Of a DNA stretch of 64,000 nucleotides, positions 16,382-24,181 are shown in pieces. This stretch comes from Actinomycetospora chibensis (GTDB lineage: Bacteria; Actinomycetota; Actinomycetes; Mycobacteriales; Pseudonocardiaceae): positions 1 through 64,000 of the forward strand of contig NZ_JAQZAM010000002.1 of NCBI RefSeq assembly GCF_028737215.1, given 5' to 3'. Both the position numbers and the translations under genes were made by a program. The notes below the pieces were generated by a model. That model searched no databases and had not been told where the DNA came from. It saw nothing but the letters and a program-made list of their open reading frames with translations. Position 1 is the stretch's first letter. Each line of letters starts with the position of its first letter.

Positions 16382-16693
16382 ATGGAACCCGACCAGGACC
16401 CCCGCGTCCCGGCTCCCCGCGACGGGGGCCGCGAGACGGCGGAGGACGGCGGCTACCCCTTCCTGCCCTTCGTCCCGGCCCCGCGCGTCGCCCCGTGGAT
16501 CGAGCGCATGCCCGTGACGACCCCGCTCCCGACCCCGTCCACCGCGCTCGTGCCCGCGCCGGTCGTCCCCGATGCCGGCCTGCCCGCGCTGCTCCGCACC
16601 TGGGGACGGGCCGTCACCCGTGCCGTGCACGTCGCCGTCGACGGCGTCCGGTCGCTGTTCGACGCGCTGGTCCCCGCCCCCGCCTCGCGCTGA
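16382..16693 (+). CDS. Hypothetical proline-rich small protein
   Basis: 103 aa from ATG. The N-terminal half is acidic and Pro-rich (DQDPRVPAPRDGGRET, FLPFVPAPRVAPWIERMPV). The C-terminus is an amphipathic helix (LLRTWGRAVTRAVHVAVDGV) ending in Pro-Ala-Ser-Arg. No signal peptide. It converges on the SDR gene with an 8-base gap. No family recognised; it could be a small membrane-associated protein. Confidence 0.5.
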   Translation: MEPDQDPRVPAPRDGGRETAEDGGYPFLPFVPAPRVAPWIERMPVTTPLPTPSTALVPAPVVPDAGLPALLRTWGRAVTRAVHVAVDGVRSLFDALVPAPASR

Positions 16694-16700
16694 GACCGGG

Positions 16701-17459
16701 CTACAGCTGCACCCCGCGCGTCAGCGCCCCGTCGACGACGAGGTTGGTGCCGCTGATGAACGTGGCCGCGGGGCTGGCCAGGAACGTCACCGCCCGCGCG
16801 ACCTCCTGCGGCGTGGCCATCCGCCCGGTCGGGTTGAGCCCGAGAGCGTGCCCGTAGAGGTCGGGGTCGTTCTGCTCGATCGACTCCCAGACCCCGCCCG
16901 GGAAGTAGACGTTGCCCGGGGAGACCGTGTTGGCCCGGACCCGGCCCGCGAGCTGGTAGGCGAGGCCCTGCGTGTAGTGGACGATCGCGCCCTTGAACGT
17001 CCCGTACGGGCCGGCCGCGAAGTCGATCTCGCGGCCCGAGACGCTGGAGATCGTGACGATCGCGCCCGCGTCGCTCGCCTCGAGCGAGGGCAGGGCCGCC
17101 TCCACGAGGCGCACGGTCCCGAGCATGTCGGTGGTGAAACTCGCCGCCCAGTTCTCCTCGGTGGACGGGATCGCCAGCGCCGAGACGTTGGCGACGACGA
17201 CGTCGATGCCACCGCGCTGCGCGGCGGACTCCCGCACCCAGGCCGCGAGCGCGTCGCCGTCGGCGACGTCGACCTCCGAGCCGTACACGTCGTAACCCGC
17301 GCCCCGCAGCTCCTCCTCCGCGGTGCGCACGCCGTCCGCCGACCGCGCGCAGAACGAGACGGTCGCGCCCTCGGCGGCGAGCGCCTCGACCACCGCCCGC
17401 CCGATGCCCCGGCTGCCGCCGGTGACGAGCGCGGTCCGGCCGTTGAGCTGGAGGTCCAT
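16701..17459 (-). CDS. Short-chain dehydrogenase/reductase
   Basis: 252 aa, classical SDR: NAD(P)-binding TGGSRGIGRAV near residue 14, VVANVSAL for the NAG-type motif, catalytic Ser in TISSVSG and Tyr-Lys in PYGTFKG, and a late PGNVYFPGG loop. The substrate is unknown. Its start lies 20 bases after the formamidase stop on the same strand, so it is the last gene of the kinase-led operon. Confidence 0.9.
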   Translation of the reverse strand: MDLQLNGRTALVTGGSRGIGRAVVEALAAEGATVSFCARSADGVRTAEEELRGAGYDVYGSEVDVADGDALAAWVRESAAQRGGIDVVVANVSALAIPSTEENWAASFTTDMLGTVRLVEAALPSLEASDAGAIVTISSVSGREIDFAAGPYGTFKGAIVHYTQGLAYQLAGRVRANTVSPGNVYFPGGVWESIEQNDPDLYGHALGLNPTGRMATPQEVARAVTFLASPAATFISGTNLVVDGALTRGVQL

Positions 17460-17479
17460 GGGGCTCCTCTACGTCAGGT

Positions 17480-18490
17480 CTACGTCAGCGAGGTGGCGCG
17501 GGCGCGCAGGTCCGCGTGCAGCCCGTCGAGCGGTCGCAGGCCGGGCACGAGCGTCTTGGACACCTTCGTCACGGCGCTGTAGTTGGTGTCGACGACGTTG
17601 GCCAGCGGCGTCAGCGACACCTGGGTGAGCAGTTGGTAGGCATCGAGGCGGTCGAGACCGAGCAGCTCGCCGAGCCAGCCGATCATCTCGACCTGGCTGA
17701 TCCGCCACGCGTCCTCGAGCGGCCGTGACGAGCCGACGACGAGGATCTCGCCGTCGTTCTCGATCCGCGGCCACAGCGGCGCGCGCGCCGCCGAGGCCTT
17801 GACCAGGTCGACGATGAGCGTGACGTCCATGGCGCCCTCGACGGCGGTGCCGCAGGACTCGCCCTCGCCCTGGCGGAAGTGGCCGTCGCCGACCGAGAAG
17901 ATCGCGCCCGGCTCGTTGACCGGCAGGTAGCAGGTGGCGCCGGCCCGCATCTCGGGCGTGTCCATGTTGCCGCCGAAAGCGTCCGGGGTGAGCGACGACC
18001 GGACCTCGCGGTTGGCGGGCGCCACGCCGACGGTGCCGAGCATCGGGTCGATCGGCAGGTCGAGGGAGAACTCGCCCTGGTGCGCGACGAACGTGACGGT
18101 GCCGCGGGCGCGGTCGAGCTCGTAGATCCAGGTGCGCTCGGGCAGCGGGTCGGCGAGCAGGGCGGTGCGGTCGGTGCCGGTCAGTCCACCGAAGAAGGGG
18201 ACGAGCGTCGAGGCGCCCCAGTCGCGCGCCGGGGTGAGGTCGACGATGTGCAGCACGAGCGTGTCGCCGGGCTCGGCGCCGCGCACCGCGAACGGGCCGG
18301 TCTGCGGGTTGAGGAACCGCGGGTCGAGCGTCGCGCTCGCGAGGTCGGAGACGGTGCGGATGGCGCCGCCGAACGCGTCGTCGCACCACAGCCGCAGCAC
18401 GGTGCCGGGCTCGATCTCGCGGATCGGGGCGGCGCCACCGAAGGTCCAGGCGTACTGCGACGGCTCGGGCCGGAACTCGACGACGTCCAC
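17480..18490 (-). CDS. Acetamidase/formamidase
   Basis: 336 aa, of the FmdA/AmdA family: GPFAVRGAEPGDTLVLHIVDL, the central GDGHFRQGEGESCGTAVEG metal/active-site region, and QVSLTPLANVVDTNYSAVTK. It hydrolyses short aliphatic amides such as formamide or acetamide to ammonia and the acid in the cytosol. The GTG start has GGGAGG upstream. It starts 16 bases after the YbjN-like gene and precedes the SDR by 20 bases, so it is co-transcribed with both. Confidence 0.9.
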   Translation of the reverse strand: MDVVEFRPEPSQYAWTFGGAAPIREIEPGTVLRLWCDDAFGGAIRTVSDLASATLDPRFLNPQTGPFAVRGAEPGDTLVLHIVDLTPARDWGASTLVPFFGGLTGTDRTALLADPLPERTWIYELDRARGTVTFVAHQGEFSLDLPIDPMLGTVGVAPANREVRSSLTPDAFGGNMDTPEMRAGATCYLPVNEPGAIFSVGDGHFRQGEGESCGTAVEGAMDVTLIVDLVKASAARAPLWPRIENDGEILVVGSSRPLEDAWRISQVEMIGWLGELLGLDRLDAYQLLTQVSLTPLANVVDTNYSAVTKVSKTLVPGLRPLDGLHADLRARATSLT

Positions 18491-18506
18491 GACGGCCTCC
18501 CGCGGG

Positions 18507-19001
18507 CTAGTACTTGTCGGTGCCGGTGAGGGCGTGCTCGAGCTGGTCGGCGATGTGCGTGACCAGGCGGAACGGGGCGTCGAACTCGGCGAACGAGAGA
18601 TCTTCGAGCGGGGTGGCGTGCCGGAACACGGCGACACCGCCGACCGCCACCGCTCCGCCGACGACGGCCTCCTCGGCGAGCTCGAGCAGGCGGCGCGTGT
18701 CGATCTCGTCGAGGCGGGCGATCGGCGACTCGATCTGCAGCCAGTCGTGCCCGTCGACCTCGCCCCGGTGGTGGACGTAGACCAGCTGCGTGCGGTCCTC
18801 GGTGGTCGGGAGCCGGAACGTCAGGCTGCTCGTGTTCTGCGCCATGACCTCGTACCGCAGGCGAACCCAGGTCACCAAGTCGTCCCACGAGGCCACCGAC
18901 CACTCACCGTCCTCACGAGGGGTGCCCGGACGGCGCGCCGGGCGGAGCGAGCGCACCGTAACAGCGCGCCTGCGTGGCGATCGTTCGCTGTTCTCGCTCA
19001 C
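18507..19001 (-). CDS. YbjN / type III secretion chaperone-like protein
   Basis: 164 aa. A basic N-terminal ~30 residues (RSPRRRAVTVRSLRPARR) precede a compact alpha/beta domain with WDDLVTWVRLRYEVM, RTQLVYVHHRGEVDGHDWLQIES and RLLELAEEAVVGGAVAV, like the T3SC/YbjN fold widespread in actinobacteria. The function is unknown; such folds bind partner proteins. The GTG start overlaps the kinase stop by 4 nt, so the two are translationally coupled, which hints that the kinase and this protein work together. Confidence 0.75.
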   Translation of the reverse strand: MSENSERSPRRRAVTVRSLRPARRPGTPREDGEWSVASWDDLVTWVRLRYEVMAQNTSSLTFRLPTTEDRTQLVYVHHRGEVDGHDWLQIESPIARLDEIDTRRLLELAEEAVVGGAVAVGGVAVFRHATPLEDLSFAEFDAPFRLVTHIADQLEHALTGTDKY

Positions 19002-20782
19002 CGGACGCCTCCGCCGACGAGACGGTCCCAGCCGGCGTGGCCGGCCGCGGACGTGGCGCCGCTGCGGTCGAGCAGGCGCAGCAGCGCGGCGCCGTCGCGG
19101 GGCCGGTCGGACGCATCCTGGGCCGTCGCGCGGCGCAGCACCGGGACGAGCCGCGGGGACAGCCGGTGCACGGCGCCGAACGCCTCGGACCCGGGGCCGT
19201 CGAGGATGCGCCGCGCGATGTCGAGGATGTTGTCGCCGTCGAAGAGGTGATCGCCGCGGGCGGCGAACACCACGCAGCAGGCCCAGGCCCACACGTCGGT
19301 GGCGGGGCCGGCGCCGTTGCCGGTGACCTGCTCGGGCGCCATGTAGCCCGGCGTGCCGACCATGTTCCCGGCCGGCGTGTGGTGGGTCTGCCCCACGACC
19401 CGGGCGATGCCGAAGTCGACGACTTTCGGCCCCGCCGAGGTCAGCAGGACGTTGCCGGGCTTGAGGTCGCGGTGGGTGATGCCGTCCGCGTGCAGGGCCG
19501 CGAGCGCGCGGGCCAGCGCGATCGCGGTGCGCGTGAGCATCTCGCCGTCGGTGACCGCCCCCGAGGCCGCGACGAACGCGTGCAGGGACGGCCCGTCGAG
19601 GCGCTCCATGACGATGTAGGGCATCGACCCGTCGAAGCCGACGCCGTGGACGCGCGCGGTGTAGTCGCCGGTGACCTTCTGCAGGGTCTGGCCCTCGCGC
19701 AGGAAGCGGGTGCGGGCGTCGACGTCGTCGAGCAGGTGGGGCGCCAGCACCTTGATGGCCACGACGCCGTGCGTGCCGGCCCGGTGGCCGAGGTAGACGG
19801 TGCCCATCCCGCCGGAGCCGAGACGTCCGGTGAGCGTGTACTCGCCGACGGAGCGCGGGTCGTGCGGCGAGAGGGGCTGCTCGGGCGCGGCGAGGTCGAC
19901 CAGGCGGGTCGACGGGCCGACGACCGGCGGGGGCGGGAGGGGGCGCGACGGCGGCGGCGGGACCGACCGGGCCGGGCCCGACGGCGCCGGCGGGGCGATC
20001 TGCGCGCGGCTCACGTCGGGCGCCTTCCGACGAGCGCGCAACAGACGCCGCTCGCGCACCGGGGGCAGCCGCGCGGCCCGCAGCGCCTCGGGGACGACGG
20101 GGGCCTCGCGGCAGGCGCGGGGCCGCCCCGCGCGGGCGGTGACCTGGTGGGCGAGCAGGAAGATCGCCGCGCCCAGCCCGACGCCCGGGACCGCCGCGGC
20201 GCCGACGGCCAGGACGAGGACGAGGCCGAGCAGCAGGCCGAGCGCGAGCGTCGCCTTCCCGCGGCTGGCGGGCCACGGCCGCGTCACGGGCATGGCGCGC
20301 CGGCGCTCGAGGTCCAGGCCGCCGACGTAGAGGCCGGCCACCGTGAGGGAGAGCAGACCGACGACGACGAGCCCGGCGACCGTGATGGTCGGGCCGCTCG
20401 TGGTGGGAGCCGGCAGGCCCGCGTCGTCGAGGCGGGCGATGAGCCCCCGGATCGCGAGGCGGCGCCCGGCGGCGAGCTCGTCGGCGACGAGGGACACCGT
20501 GAGCACGCCGGTGACGACCGTGACCAGGGCTGTCAGCACCGTCAGGCCGATCGCGCGCGGCACGGGCAGGTCGGCGGCGCGGTGCAGGTGGCGGCGCGCG
20601 CGCCGGCGCTCGGCCCCCGACAGGCGCGCGACGCGGTCGGTGACCACGCGGTCGACCAGCATCGCGGTGCGCCGCTGCGCGGCCGCGCGCCGGTGCAGCG
20701 GGGCCATCGCGAGGGCGGTCAGCACGCCCGCGACGACCACCACGAGGACGGGTACCGCCGGGCCCAGCTCGGCCAGCCCCAC
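18998..20782 (-). CDS. Membrane Ser/Thr protein kinase with N-terminal transmembrane region
   Basis: 594 aa. The first ~215 residues hold about five hydrophobic segments (VPVLVVVVAGVLTALAMA, AIGLTVLTALVTVVTGVL, TVAGLVVVGLLSLTVAGLYV and two near 180-215). A Pro-rich linker (PPPPSRPLPPPP) leads to a Hanks-type kinase from ~residue 315: GRLGSGGMGTVYLG loop, AIKVLAP lysine, THRDLKPGNVLL, VVDFGIARV and GTPGYMAPEQ. All catalytic residues are present. Actinobacterial PknB-type kinases usually have the kinase first and an external sensor last; here the order is reversed and no external sensor domain is seen. It leads the operon with the YbjN-like, formamidase and SDR genes. Confidence 0.92.
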   Translation of the reverse strand: MGLAELGPAVPVLVVVVAGVLTALAMAPLHRRAAAQRRTAMLVDRVVTDRVARLSGAERRRARRHLHRAADLPVPRAIGLTVLTALVTVVTGVLTVSLVADELAAGRRLAIRGLIARLDDAGLPAPTTSGPTITVAGLVVVGLLSLTVAGLYVGGLDLERRRAMPVTRPWPASRGKATLALGLLLGLVLVLAVGAAAVPGVGLGAAIFLLAHQVTARAGRPRACREAPVVPEALRAARLPPVRERRLLRARRKAPDVSRAQIAPPAPSGPARSVPPPPSRPLPPPPVVGPSTRLVDLAAPEQPLSPHDPRSVGEYTLTGRLGSGGMGTVYLGHRAGTHGVVAIKVLAPHLLDDVDARTRFLREGQTLQKVTGDYTARVHGVGFDGSMPYIVMERLDGPSLHAFVAASGAVTDGEMLTRTAIALARALAALHADGITHRDLKPGNVLLTSAGPKVVDFGIARVVGQTHHTPAGNMVGTPGYMAPEQVTGNGAGPATDVWAWACCVVFAARGDHLFDGDNILDIARRILDGPGSEAFGAVHRLSPRLVPVLRRATAQDASDRPRDGAALLRLLDRSGATSAAGHAGWDRLVGGGVR

Positions 20783-20864
20783 GCCGACCTCCCCTCCCGC
20801 CGTCCGCGTTCCCGCGGTCGGTTCGTCCTCCGACGCCGTGCCTTGAGGTTACCGGGGTACCGGA

Positions 20865-21515
20865 TCAGCTCCGGGTGCGGCGACCCGGCGCGCCGTCACC
20901 CTCACGCGTCACGGTGGTCTTCCTCCGCCCCGGACGCCACCGAGGCTTGCGGGGGTGGCGCAGGACGACATCGCCGAGACTGTGCCTTCCCCGGATCGCG
21001 AGGTGCGGAGTGCCGCGCTCGCGCCGGTGGGTCGTGTCGTCGCGGACCTTGCCCGCGGAGATGAGCAGGTCGTCGACGTCGGCCGTGGCCCCCTCGGGCA
21101 GCACCAGCACCGGGGAGCACAGCCCCGTCGCCAGCTCGACCGCGATGACCGGCGCGGTGCACTCGGCGCCCGTGAAGTCCAGCGTCACCCCGCCGACCCA
21201 GCTGTGGACGCGCACCACGGGCGGCACCCGCCAGTACCCGCGCCGGGAGATCGCGCCGCCGACGCCCGCGCGCAGGTCGAGCACATCGACCGAGCGCTCG
21301 ACGTGCAGCGAGGCCCCCGGCAGGTCGTCGAGCAGGCCGACGAGGTCGCCCCGCACACGCGCGGCGAGGGCCGCGGCGGACCGGTCGCTGTACTCGGCCG
21401 GGGTGATCTGCCCGGCCACCATGGCCCGCGACAGGAACTGCTGGACCTGCTCGCGCTCGGTGTCCGAGACGCGCAGGCCCGCGGGATCCACCGGCTCCGG
21501 GCTCGCGGACGTCAC
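20865..21515 (-). CDS. DUF1707 (SHOCT-like) domain protein
   Basis: 216 aa from GTG; an ATG 27 bases upstream is an alternative. An N-terminal DUF1707 helical domain (LRVSDTEREQVQQFLSRAMV, ITPAEYSDRSAAALAARVRG, LLDDLPG) is followed by a beta-rich C-terminal part (VVRVHSWVGGVTLDF, SPVLVLPEGATADVDDLLI), similar to cell-wall-active-antibiotic-response/LiaF-like domains. The C-terminus is strongly basic. It is soluble and likely associates with membrane or envelope stress systems, but the role is unproven. Confidence 0.8.
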   Translation of the reverse strand: MTSASPEPVDPAGLRVSDTEREQVQQFLSRAMVAGQITPAEYSDRSAAALAARVRGDLVGLLDDLPGASLHVERSVDVLDLRAGVGGAISRRGYWRVPPVVRVHSWVGGVTLDFTGAECTAPVIAVELATGLCSPVLVLPEGATADVDDLLISAGKVRDDTTHRRERGTPHLAIRGRHSLGDVVLRHPRKPRWRPGRRKTTVTREGDGAPGRRTRS

Positions 21516-21583
21516 ACCGGAATGATAGGTCGCCGCGAGCACCCGGCCGGGAGTGCTCGACGCAGTCGGGACGGAGGTGGGCG

Positions 21584-22486
21584 GTGCCGCGCGGCCTGGC
21601 GCTCGTCGTGGCGGTGCTCGCCCTGGCCGCCGGCTGCGCGGGTGCGAGCCGGCAGGTGTCCCCGCTGACGGGGATGCCCGCGCCGTCGGGTGCGCCGGTG
21701 CTCGCGGTGAAGGTGGACAACTCCCCCGCCGGCCGCCCGTGGACCGGTGTCGAGGACGCCGACGTCGTCTACGTCGAGCCCGTCGAGGGCGGCACGACCC
21801 GGCTGCTGGCGGTGTTCTCGTCGCGCCTCCCTGCCTCGGTCGGCCCGGTGCGCAGCGCGCGTGAGTCGGACGTCACGGTGCTCGGCGCCTACGGCCGTCC
21901 GGCCCTCGCGTTCTCCGGCTCCGCCCCCGAGCTGGCCGGGACGCTCGCCGGCGCCCCGCTCGTCGCGGTGACCCCCGCGACCGCGGCCTCGGCGTTCCGC
22001 CGCGACCCCGACCGCCGCGCGCCGGTGAACCTGTACGCCGATCCCGCCGCCCTGCTCGCCGCGGCCGGCGAGGTCTCCCCACCCCGCGACGTCGGCTTCC
22101 GGTTCGGCGCGACCCCCACGGGCGGCGAGGTCGTGCGGCACCGCGAGGTGGCGTTCGGGTCCGCGATCGTGGGCCTGACCTGGGACGCCGTCCGCGGCCG
22201 CTGGGTGGTCGAGCCCGGCGGCGACCAGGTGGTCCCGTCCGGCGGCGGCGATCCGGTCGGCGCCGCCACCGTGCTCGTCCAGAAGGTGACGACGCGGCCG
22301 TCGGCCATCCGCGACGCCGCCGGAGCGGTCTCGCCCTACGCCGTGACGACCGGCGAGGGCGAGGCGGAGGTGCTGCGCGACGGCCGCGCCTTCCCGGCGC
22401 GGTGGTCGCGACCGACCCCGACCGATCCCACCCGCGTCCTCGACGCCGGCGGCGCCCCCGTCCCGTTCGCCTCCGGACCACTGTGA
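21584..22486 (+). CDS. DUF3048 lipoprotein
   Basis: 300 aa with a lipoprotein signal: hydrophobic LALVVAVLALAAGC with lipobox LAAGC. The mature part begins SPLTGMPAP and shows the DUF3048/YerB pattern AVKVDNSPAGRPWTGVEDADVVYVEPVEGGTTRL, then VGPVRSARESD, and the C-terminal AEVLRDGRAFPARWSRP. It is anchored on the outer face of the membrane. The biochemical role of the family is unknown. The GTG start lies 33 bases after a GAGTGCTC element. Confidence 0.9.
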   Translation: MPRGLALVVAVLALAAGCAGASRQVSPLTGMPAPSGAPVLAVKVDNSPAGRPWTGVEDADVVYVEPVEGGTTRLLAVFSSRLPASVGPVRSARESDVTVLGAYGRPALAFSGSAPELAGTLAGAPLVAVTPATAASAFRRDPDRRAPVNLYADPAALLAAAGEVSPPRDVGFRFGATPTGGEVVRHREVAFGSAIVGLTWDAVRGRWVVEPGGDQVVPSGGGDPVGAATVLVQKVTTRPSAIRDAAGAVSPYAVTTGEGEAEVLRDGRAFPARWSRPTPTDPTRVLDAGGAPVPFASGPL

Positions 22487-22543
22487 GTCCTGCTGATGCC
22501 CGAGGGCGGTTGACCGCCCCCGCCACGGGGGTACTCCCGGGGC

Positions 22544-22717
22544 ATGGGAGCCGACGACAAGATCGACAACAAGACCGACAAGCTCAAGGGCAAGGTCAAG
22601 GAGGCCGCCGGCACCGCTCAGGGTGACGAGGACCTCCGCGCCGAAGGCAAGAAGGACCAGACCAAGGGCGACGTCAAGCAGGCCGGCGAGAAGATCAAGG
22701 ACGCCTTCAAGTCCTGA
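22544..22717 (+). CDS. CsbD-family stress protein
   Basis: 57 aa, highly charged and helical, with Lys/Asp/Gly repeats (DDKIDNKTDKLKGKVKEAAG, TKGDVKQAGEKIKDAFKS). This is the CsbD signature; members are usually induced by general stress. It is flanked by a strong hairpin terminator 20 bases after the stop. Confidence 0.92.
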   Translation: MGADDKIDNKTDKLKGKVKEAAGTAQGDEDLRAEGKKDQTKGDVKQAGEKIKDAFKS

Positions 22718-22737
22718 TCCCGCCACACGTTCACACG

Positions 22738-22764
22738 AGCCCCGGGGACCTCGTCCCCGGGGCT
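22738..22764. terminator. Bidirectional hairpin terminator after csbD-like gene
   Basis: Perfect 12-bp stem AGCCCCGGGGAC / GTCCCCGGGGCT with a 3-base loop. It can extend by an outer ACACGA/TCGTGT pairing. It lies between convergent genes (CsbD at left, a small ORF at right) and can serve both. Confidence 0.9.
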
Positions 22765-22774
22765 TTCGTGTGTC

Positions 22775-23020
22775 CTAGTAGCCCCGCGACTCGCGTCGTC
22801 CGGCAAAGGAGTAGACCGGCGTGCCGTCGCCCTCGCGACGAGCCAGGCGGTGCACCGCGAAGGTGTTGACCCCGGGGATCGAGCCGCCGTGGATCTCGCT
22901 GACCTTCTGGCGCGGACCCTGTTCCACCAGCACCAGGAACTCCTCGGGGAGGCTGGCGCCCTCGGCGATCGTCAGGTCGTGGTCGCCCTGACAGGGACCG
23001 TCGGCGAGTCGGATACGCAC
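22775..23020 (-). CDS. Small hypothetical protein
   Basis: 81 aa from GTG. It has a hydrophilic mix with short beta-prone stretches (EEFLVLVEQGPRQKVSEI, VNTFAVHRLARREG, GTPVYSFAGRRE). Codon use fits a real gene. No signal peptide or known domain. It ends just beyond the shared terminator. Confidence 0.55.
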   Translation of the reverse strand: MRIRLADGPCQGDHDLTIAEGASLPEEFLVLVEQGPRQKVSEIHGGSIPGVNTFAVHRLARREGDGTPVYSFAGRRESRGY

Positions 23021-23112
23021 CCGTCACCCCCTCGTCTCGTCGCTGACGGCGACCATGGTGGCACGCCCCCCGGGACGCGGTGGACCGTCCGGACCCGCTC
23101 TTTGCGGATGTA

Positions 23113-23126
23113 CTTGCACATGCAAG
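23113..23126. promoter_or_regulatory. Operator-like inverted repeat
   Basis: CTTGCA-CA-TGCAAG, a perfect 6-bp inverted repeat with a 2-base centre, in the 276-base spacer between divergent small genes. It is AT-richer than its surroundings. It may be a regulator site; no regulator is identified. Confidence 0.35.
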
Positions 23127-23296
23127 GATGATCGTCGCCGGTCATGCCCCCCGTGATCGGCAACGGACCCGGTCGGTGTCCCCCCGCCGGCCGGGTCCTC
23201 CCACACTGATCGGACGAGCCCGACATCACCGTCCGTCGGTCGCCGACCGAGGTTGGGCCGGTCCCCGAGCGGACATCCTCATGTCGTCCCCGACGG

Positions 23297-23647
23297 ATGA
23301 TGAGAGCGGACGTGGAGAAGGACGAGGCGGCGGCTGAGCTCGCCCGGCAGGCGTCAGAGGCGCTCGCGGGGCTCCTCGAGCACGAGCGCACCCAACCGCC
23401 GGACGGCGACCGCTTCGACCGGTGCAGCGAGACCCTCGACGAGCTCGCCCGGGCCCTCATGACGATCGTCGAGGTGGTCGACCACTGCACCGCGAGCTCG
23501 CCCGTCGAGGAGGACCCCGACGGGCTCACGGAGAAGGCCCGCGACCTCGCGACGGCCATCGTCCGGCGCCGGAACTCCCTGCTCGCCGAGAGCGCGGCCG
23601 CGCGCCTCAACGTCCTGCGCCCGGCGCCCGTCCCCCACGCGGGCTGA
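23297..23647 (+). CDS. Hypothetical helical protein
   Basis: 116 aa, predicted mainly helical and acidic/Ala-rich (EAAAELARQASEALAGLLEH, CSETLDELARALMTIVEVVD, DLATAIVRRRNSLLAESAAA). Two cysteines (RCSE, DHCT). A GTG at 23312 is an alternative start. It converges on the VOC gene with a 2-base gap. No family recognised. Confidence 0.55.
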   Translation: MMRADVEKDEAAAELARQASEALAGLLEHERTQPPDGDRFDRCSETLDELARALMTIVEVVDHCTASSPVEEDPDGLTEKARDLATAIVRRRNSLLAESAAARLNVLRPAPVPHAG

Positions 23648-23649
23648 GC

Positions 23650-23991
23650 TCACCCGATCCCGGCTCCGAGCCCGATCTCGTTGCCGTCCGGGTCGCGGAA
23701 GACGACCTTGCGGACGCCACCCGGGTAGTCCTCGTGCCGCGCGGGCTCGAGGCCCCGGTCCGCGGCGGCCGCCACCATGGCGTCGAGGTCGTCGTAGAAG
23801 ATCGTCTGCTCGCCGTGACCCGCGTGCTCTGGGTCCTGCTTGATGTAGAGCCACCGGTGCTCGGCGAGTTCCCACACGGCCTCGGTCTCCGAGGCGAGGA
23901 ACGCCGGCTCGCGGCCGAACAGGCGCTCGTACCAGGAACGTGAGGTCTCGAAGTCGCTCACGAACAGTCCGGCGAAGAGGTCCACGGCCAC
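23650..23991 (-). CDS. VOC (glyoxalase-type) family protein
   Basis: 113 aa with two beta-alpha-beta-beta-beta modules: LFAGLFVSDFETSRSWYERLFG, EHRWLYIKQDPEHAG, TIFYDDLDAMVAAAADRGLE, and the terminal VVFRDPDGNEIGLG. This is a complete small VOC protein, possibly a metal-binding lyase or resistance-type protein. The GTG start lies 2 bases after the stop of the 55-aa half-VOC gene, so they are probably expressed together. Confidence 0.85.
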   Translation of the reverse strand: MAVDLFAGLFVSDFETSRSWYERLFGREPAFLASETEAVWELAEHRWLYIKQDPEHAGHGEQTIFYDDLDAMVAAAADRGLEPARHEDYPGGVRKVVFRDPDGNEIGLGAGIG

Positions 23992-23993
23992 GA

Positions 23994-24161
23994 CTACGGC
24001 CCCCACAGCCCGACGCGTTGGCCGTCGGGATCGAGGACGACCAGGCCGTCGTCGATCTCCTCGACGACGTCGATCCGCCAGCCGAGGAGTTCCCCGTAGA
24101 ACTGGCGGGACCTCCCGGCGTCGCTCGCGGTGACGTCATTCCACACGGACGGGCGTCCCAT
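23994..24161 (-). CDS. Stand-alone half-VOC module
   Basis: 55 aa from ATG. It reads as one beta-alpha-beta-beta unit: VWNDVTASDAGRSRQFYGEL, LGWRIDVVEEIDDGLVVLDP, DGQRVGLWGP, then a stop. This matches one module of VOC proteins, which normally carry two in tandem. No frameshift continuation was seen after the stop in this frame. It could dimerise, be a remnant, or pair with the VOC protein encoded 2 bases downstream. Confidence 0.6.
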   Translation of the reverse strand: MGRPSVWNDVTASDAGRSRQFYGELLGWRIDVVEEIDDGLVVLDPDGQRVGLWGP

Positions 24162-24181
24162 GGATACCTCCAAGTCCTGTT

